Positions 63,986 through 64,000 of a stretch of DNA of 64,000 nucleotides are shown here, piece after piece. The notes beneath the pieces were generated by a model. The model was given only the letters and a program-made list of their open reading frames with translations, was not told where the DNA came from and searched no databases. Each line of letters starts with the position of its first letter. Position 1 is the first letter of the stretch. Source of the stretch: Tigriopus japonicus (taxonomy: Eukaryota > Arthropoda > Copepoda > Harpacticoida > Harpacticidae); assembly GCA_010645155.1 (NCBI GenBank), contig CM021314.1:7117148-7181147 (forward strand), read 5' to 3'. A program made the position numbers and the translations under genes.

Positions 63986-64000
63986 AACGGCCGCTCTATT

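Larger units (their letters stand above)
47384..64000. other. 16.6-kb gene-poor stretch, probably first intron of gene B
   Basis: No exon with a SAM domain, homeobox or other recognisable motif was found on either strand. It contains one notable open frame (52990-53592), a false-looking assembly gap (53959-54323), a (CCAA)n tract at 50235, a small perfect hairpin at 56117, a CT tract at 60873 and (GGTT)n at 63971. By analogy with gene A, whose equivalent intron is 22.3 kb, most of it is probably gene B intron. This is inference. Confidence 0.45.

Overview
The window is animal (bilaterian) nuclear DNA, probably from an arthropod. The evidence is spliced genes with GT-AG introns, an NK2-class homeobox gene, an XK-related-like membrane protein gene, a tRNA-derived SINE, hAT-type and foldback miniature elements, and N-filled scaffold gaps. 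Nothing bacterial or organellar was seen. The species cannot be named from the sequence. All boundaries and identity estimates were made by eye.

Layout. 1-7.7 kb is gene-free and dense in repeats: a 13-bp minisatellite, a 2.6-kb inverted-repeat structure carrying a complete SINE, a foldback miniature element, a roughly 460-bp near-perfect hairpin, and a nest of overlapping inverted repeats with a hAT-like MITE in its loop. 7.8-8.3 kb holds the last two coding exons (minus strand) of an NKX2-1/scarecrow homeobox gene. The exons for the first part of its homeodomain were not found in the window. 8.3-15 kb is repeat-rich intergenic or intronic DNA.

15.7-40.1 kb is gene A (plus strand), a 596-residue SAM-domain protein in four coding exons, the first followed by a 22.3-kb intron. 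40.5-42.4 kb is a multi-pass membrane protein of probable XK-related type (plus strand), only about 430 bp after gene A. 44.7-47.4 kb holds the last three coding exons of gene B (minus strand). Gene B is a paralogue of gene A's C-terminal half, with the same intron positions and phases and an equal-sized 110-bp exon. Its SAM exon was not found, and the rest of the window (47.4-64 kb) is probably its large first intron.

The main biological signal is this convergent pair of paralogues. Each carries a conserved, unnamed C-terminal module, and a membrane protein gene lies between them. The other notable items are the hairpin at 4.7-5.2 kb, the SINE with perfect 15-bp target duplications, a frame-breaking 28-bp candidate microexon, and three places where identical-length copies flank N runs and look like assembly artefacts. 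Most open frames elsewhere look like chance.
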